Shown in pieces: positions 62,192-64,000 of a stretch of DNA of 64,000 nucleotides. The stretch is taken from assembly GCA_947623745.1 (NCBI GenBank), contig CANQHN010000003.1:91934-155933 (forward strand). The letters run 5' to 3'. Source of the DNA: an uncultured Oscillospiraceae bacterium (lineage in GTDB: Bacteria; Bacillota; Clostridia; Oscillospirales; Oscillospiraceae). Position 1 is the stretch's first letter; each line of letters starts with the position of its first letter. The position numbers were made by a program, and so were the translations under genes. The notes under the pieces are model-generated. The model did no database searches. It was not told the origin of the DNA and saw only the letters and a program-made list of their open reading frames with translations.

Positions 62192-62809
62192 TTATTTTAG
62201 CACACCAGACGGCTTTTCACAAGAGAGATAGGACAAATTTCCCCTCATTTTCCCCGGGGAGAGGGCCGGCAGCGCCAGCCAGGCCGCGGTGATGGCCAGG
62301 GTTACGCTGCCCCCTCGGGCGGCCAGCCCCAGTCCGAACAGGCAGAAGGCCGACACGGCCAGCGCGGAGCATATCTGCGCGGCAAAGGAGCCGAAATCTA
62401 CGCCGAACAAAAGGGACAGCAGGCACTGGAGCGCCCGGCCGCCGTCCAGCCCACGCACAGGCAGCAGGTTGAAGCAGGCCAGCACCAGGTTGAGGCCGGC
62501 CGCCATCCCGCCCCCGGGCAGGCGGCACAGGGCCGCGGCCAGCAGCAGGTTCACAGCCGGGCCGGCCAGCGCCGCGAACAGCTCTCCCCCGTAAGACAGC
62601 TCCCCGTCCATCATGATCTCGGCGCCGACAGCCGTAATGCGTATCCCCTTTACAGGCACGCGCAGCAGTTTTAAGGCCCACAGGTGGCCCAGCTCGTGGA
62701 GCGCACAGCTGATCAGCGCGCAGGGCAGGATCCCCTGGTCGTCCACGTAGTTCAGCCACGCCGCCAGTACCAGGGCCCCCGGCGAGGCCTCCACCCGCCC
62801 CAGCCGCAC
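62192..62809 (-). CDS. spoIVFB: SpoIVFB-type intramembrane metalloprotease
   Basis: 205 aa, GTG start immediately after the spoIVFA stop and no RBS, so translation must be coupled. Zinc motif HELGH at 38-42, third ligand Asp122 in FNLLPVRGLDGGR; about five membrane helices. It lacks the C-terminal CBS domain of the bacillar enzyme, as other clostridial versions do. It should cleave pro-SigK or a similar substrate in the mother cell. Confidence 0.88.
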   Translation of the reverse strand: MRLGRVEASPGALVLAAWLNYVDDQGILPCALISCALHELGHLWALKLLRVPVKGIRITAVGAEIMMDGELSYGGELFAALAGPAVNLLLAAALCRLPGGGMAAGLNLVLACFNLLPVRGLDGGRALQCLLSLLFGVDFGSFAAQICSALAVSAFCLFGLGLAARGGSVTLAITAAWLALPALSPGKMRGNLSYLSCEKPSGVLK

Positions 62810-63814
62810 TTACGTCTGGGGCAGCTTGTACTGGATATAGTACTGGGGTGAGACGTGCTGTCCGTTGCATTTGAGCTCGAAGTGCAGGTGGGGGCCTGTG
62901 GCATTTCCCGTGTCCCCCACCAGGGCCACCGTCTCCCCCGCGGACACGGATTGCCCGCTCTGTACCAGCAGGGCGCTGCAGTGGGCGTAGAAGGACTTCA
63001 CCCCGTTCCCGTGGTCGATCTGAAAGTAGTTGCCGTATATGTCGCTCTCCCCGATGTACTCCACCACCCCGTCGGCGAAGGCGGCAATCTCCCGGCCATA
63101 GTCCGCCCCCAGGTCCACGCCGGCGTGGAACTTGTACTCCCCATCCAGCGGGTGCTCCCGGTAACCGTACTCCGACCACAGGGTCCCCAGGACCGGCGTC
63201 ACCGTCTCCAGGTCCCCCAGGGAGAGCTGGTCCATGGTGTAGCCCTCCGGCGGCTCTGGTCCGGTGTAGTCCGGCGATAAAAGGACCGTGCCCACAGCGG
63301 GCACGGCGGTCTGCTCCGGGTCCTGGGCGGGAGTTTTCAACTGCTGCGAGGGGGCGAACCACTCCTCCGGCACCTCATCCAGCCGCAGGTAGTGGGCCGC
63401 GGCGGCGGCCTGTCCGGGGGAGCTGTTCAAAAAGGCCGCCTCCCGGCGGTCCAGCGTCTCCACCTGGGACAGCACGGGGGCCGCGTCCTCCTCCTGGGGG
63501 CCAAAGACCTCCACAAAGAACTCCCCCAGCCCGCCCGCTATGGACTCCTCCCCCGCCAGGGAGGCGCCCAGCCGGGCGAAGGCGGCGCGGAAATCCACGT
63601 CACAGCCGATCATATCCAGCAGCTGGCCCCGAACCTGCGCCATCCGCCCGGGGAACACGCCTTTCCCGATGAATACGGTCAGGAACAGCGCCAGGCACAC
63701 CAGCAGCTGCGCCAGACGGACCTGTTCCCTGCTGTTCCCTTTTCCCGCCGGACCTCTGGCCCGGCCGCGGCTGCCACCCGCGCGGTATCCCGCTCGCACG
63801 CTCTGATGATACAT
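62810..63814 (-). CDS. spoIVFA: SpoIVFA-like membrane protein with M23 peptidase domain
   Basis: 334 aa. A basic start, one membrane helix (about 34-52), a ~150-residue variable region, then a C-terminal LytM/M23 domain (residues ~205-330). HAGVDLG, FYAHCSAL and GPHLHFEL keep all zinc and catalytic positions, unlike the degenerate M23 of B. subtilis SpoIVFA, so it may be an active peptidase (as clostridial SpoIIQ). Coupling to the SpoIVFB gene supports the name. RBS AGGGGGGAG. Confidence 0.82.
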   Translation of the reverse strand: MYHQSVRAGYRAGGSRGRARGPAGKGNSREQVRLAQLLVCLALFLTVFIGKGVFPGRMAQVRGQLLDMIGCDVDFRAAFARLGASLAGEESIAGGLGEFFVEVFGPQEEDAAPVLSQVETLDRREAAFLNSSPGQAAAAAHYLRLDEVPEEWFAPSQQLKTPAQDPEQTAVPAVGTVLLSPDYTGPEPPEGYTMDQLSLGDLETVTPVLGTLWSEYGYREHPLDGEYKFHAGVDLGADYGREIAAFADGVVEYIGESDIYGNYFQIDHGNGVKSFYAHCSALLVQSGQSVSAGETVALVGDTGNATGPHLHFELKCNGQHVSPQYYIQYKLPQT

Positions 63815-63879
63815 CCTGCTCCCCCCTATGCGGTCCAGTGTGTTTTCAGACTATTCCCGCTTTTCTTGTAATATTCCAC

Positions 63880-63908
63880 TTGACAGGCAGGGAGAAAGAA
63901 AATATAAT
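63880..63908 (+). promoter_or_regulatory. Promoter of tRNA-Pro
   Basis: Consensus TTGACA (63880-63885), 17 bases, TATAAT (63903-63908), 16 bases before the tRNA. Confidence 0.9.
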
Positions 63909-63924
63909 AGATAGGCTGAATCAT

Positions 63925-64000
63925 CCGGGTGTAGCGCAGTTGGTAGCGCGCATGGTTCGGGACCATGAGGCCGTGGGTTCAAATCCCGCCACTCGGACCA
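63925..64000 (+). tRNA. tRNA-Pro (anticodon CGG)
   Basis: 76 nt including an encoded CCA. Acceptor CCGGGTG/CACTCGG (one G-T pair), D arm with AGTTGGTAGC, anticodon stem CATGG/CCATG around loop TTCGGGA with CGG at 63958-63960, and T arm GTGGGTTCAAATCCCGC. It reads CCG, a frequent proline codon in this GC-rich genome. The window ends at its last base. Confidence 0.97.

Noticed and set aside
1..64000. CRISPR arrays, complete insertion sequences, integrases or prophage genes
   Set aside because: No regularly spaced direct repeats and no transposase, recombinase or phage structural domains in any frame examined.

Overview
The window comes from a high-GC, endospore-forming Firmicute of the class Clostridia, most likely Oscillospirales (Flavonifractor/Pseudoflavonifractor-like). 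The evidence is the sporulation set (spoIIGA-sigE, sigG, spoIVFA-spoIVFB, an FtsK/SpoIIIE translocase), PolC, the LL-diaminopimelate aminotransferase route (dapL, dapF), type III plus type I glutamine synthetases with an ANTAR regulator, several S-layer-homology (SLH) proteins and very GC-rich third codon positions. This placement is inferred from gene content, not from rRNA.

Layout. 0.4-4.1 kb (minus): a Cys-rich mini-protein, an SLH protein coupled to rex, then the spoIIGA-sigE pair. 4.2-8.4 kb (plus): a PadR regulator with a large operator over its own promoter, a vestigial mini-ORF and three paralogous DUF2812-like membrane proteins; then a patatin-like lipase. 9.6-15.6 kb (minus): a MacAB-type exporter operon (adaptor, ATPase, permease) ending in a 766-aa SLH protein and tandem terminators. 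15.9-17.2 kb: another SLH protein. 17.2-19 kb: a second PadR locus controlling an FtsW/RodA-like protein with an N-terminal HAAS/DUF1700-like segment. 19-23.6 kb: divergent glnN (GSIII) and glnA (GSI) with an ANTAR antiterminator gene; the glnN leader has an ANTAR-type two-hairpin/terminator arrangement. 23.7-25.8 kb: dapF and dapL. 25.8-30.2 kb (minus): purF, a GyrI-like protein, nrdR, gltX. 30.3-40.9 kb (minus): the long housekeeping operon pyrH-frr-uppS-cdsA-dxr-rseP-ispG-orf81-polC. 41-44.2 kb: a ZIP transporter, sigG, an AraC regulator and an HPr-like small protein. 44.2-49.4 kb: ftsK/spoIIIE, uppP and tepA, with two copies of a structured repeat. 49.6-50.6 kb: an HTH membrane protein plus lipoprotein. 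50.6-58.6 kb (minus): abcF-ydcF-prfA-(broken DUF4177)-orf85-HAD-sua5-coaE-M18 peptidase. 58.7-64 kb: mtnA, murF, ddl, the spoIVF pair and a tRNA-Pro(CGG).

The most interesting item is a pair of related non-coding elements (about 203 and 249 nt, at 44.3 and 48.5 kb). Each sits between two near-identical copies of a Rho-independent terminator hairpin, as if the element inserted into a terminator and duplicated it. Their ends are imperfect inverted repeats, and internal stems show compensatory base changes between copies, so the fold appears to be conserved. The second is the glnN leader and its adjacent ANTAR protein. A third is a 10-mer (TTATGTAAAC) found four times on the same strand inside short AT-rich islands, where base composition predicts almost none.
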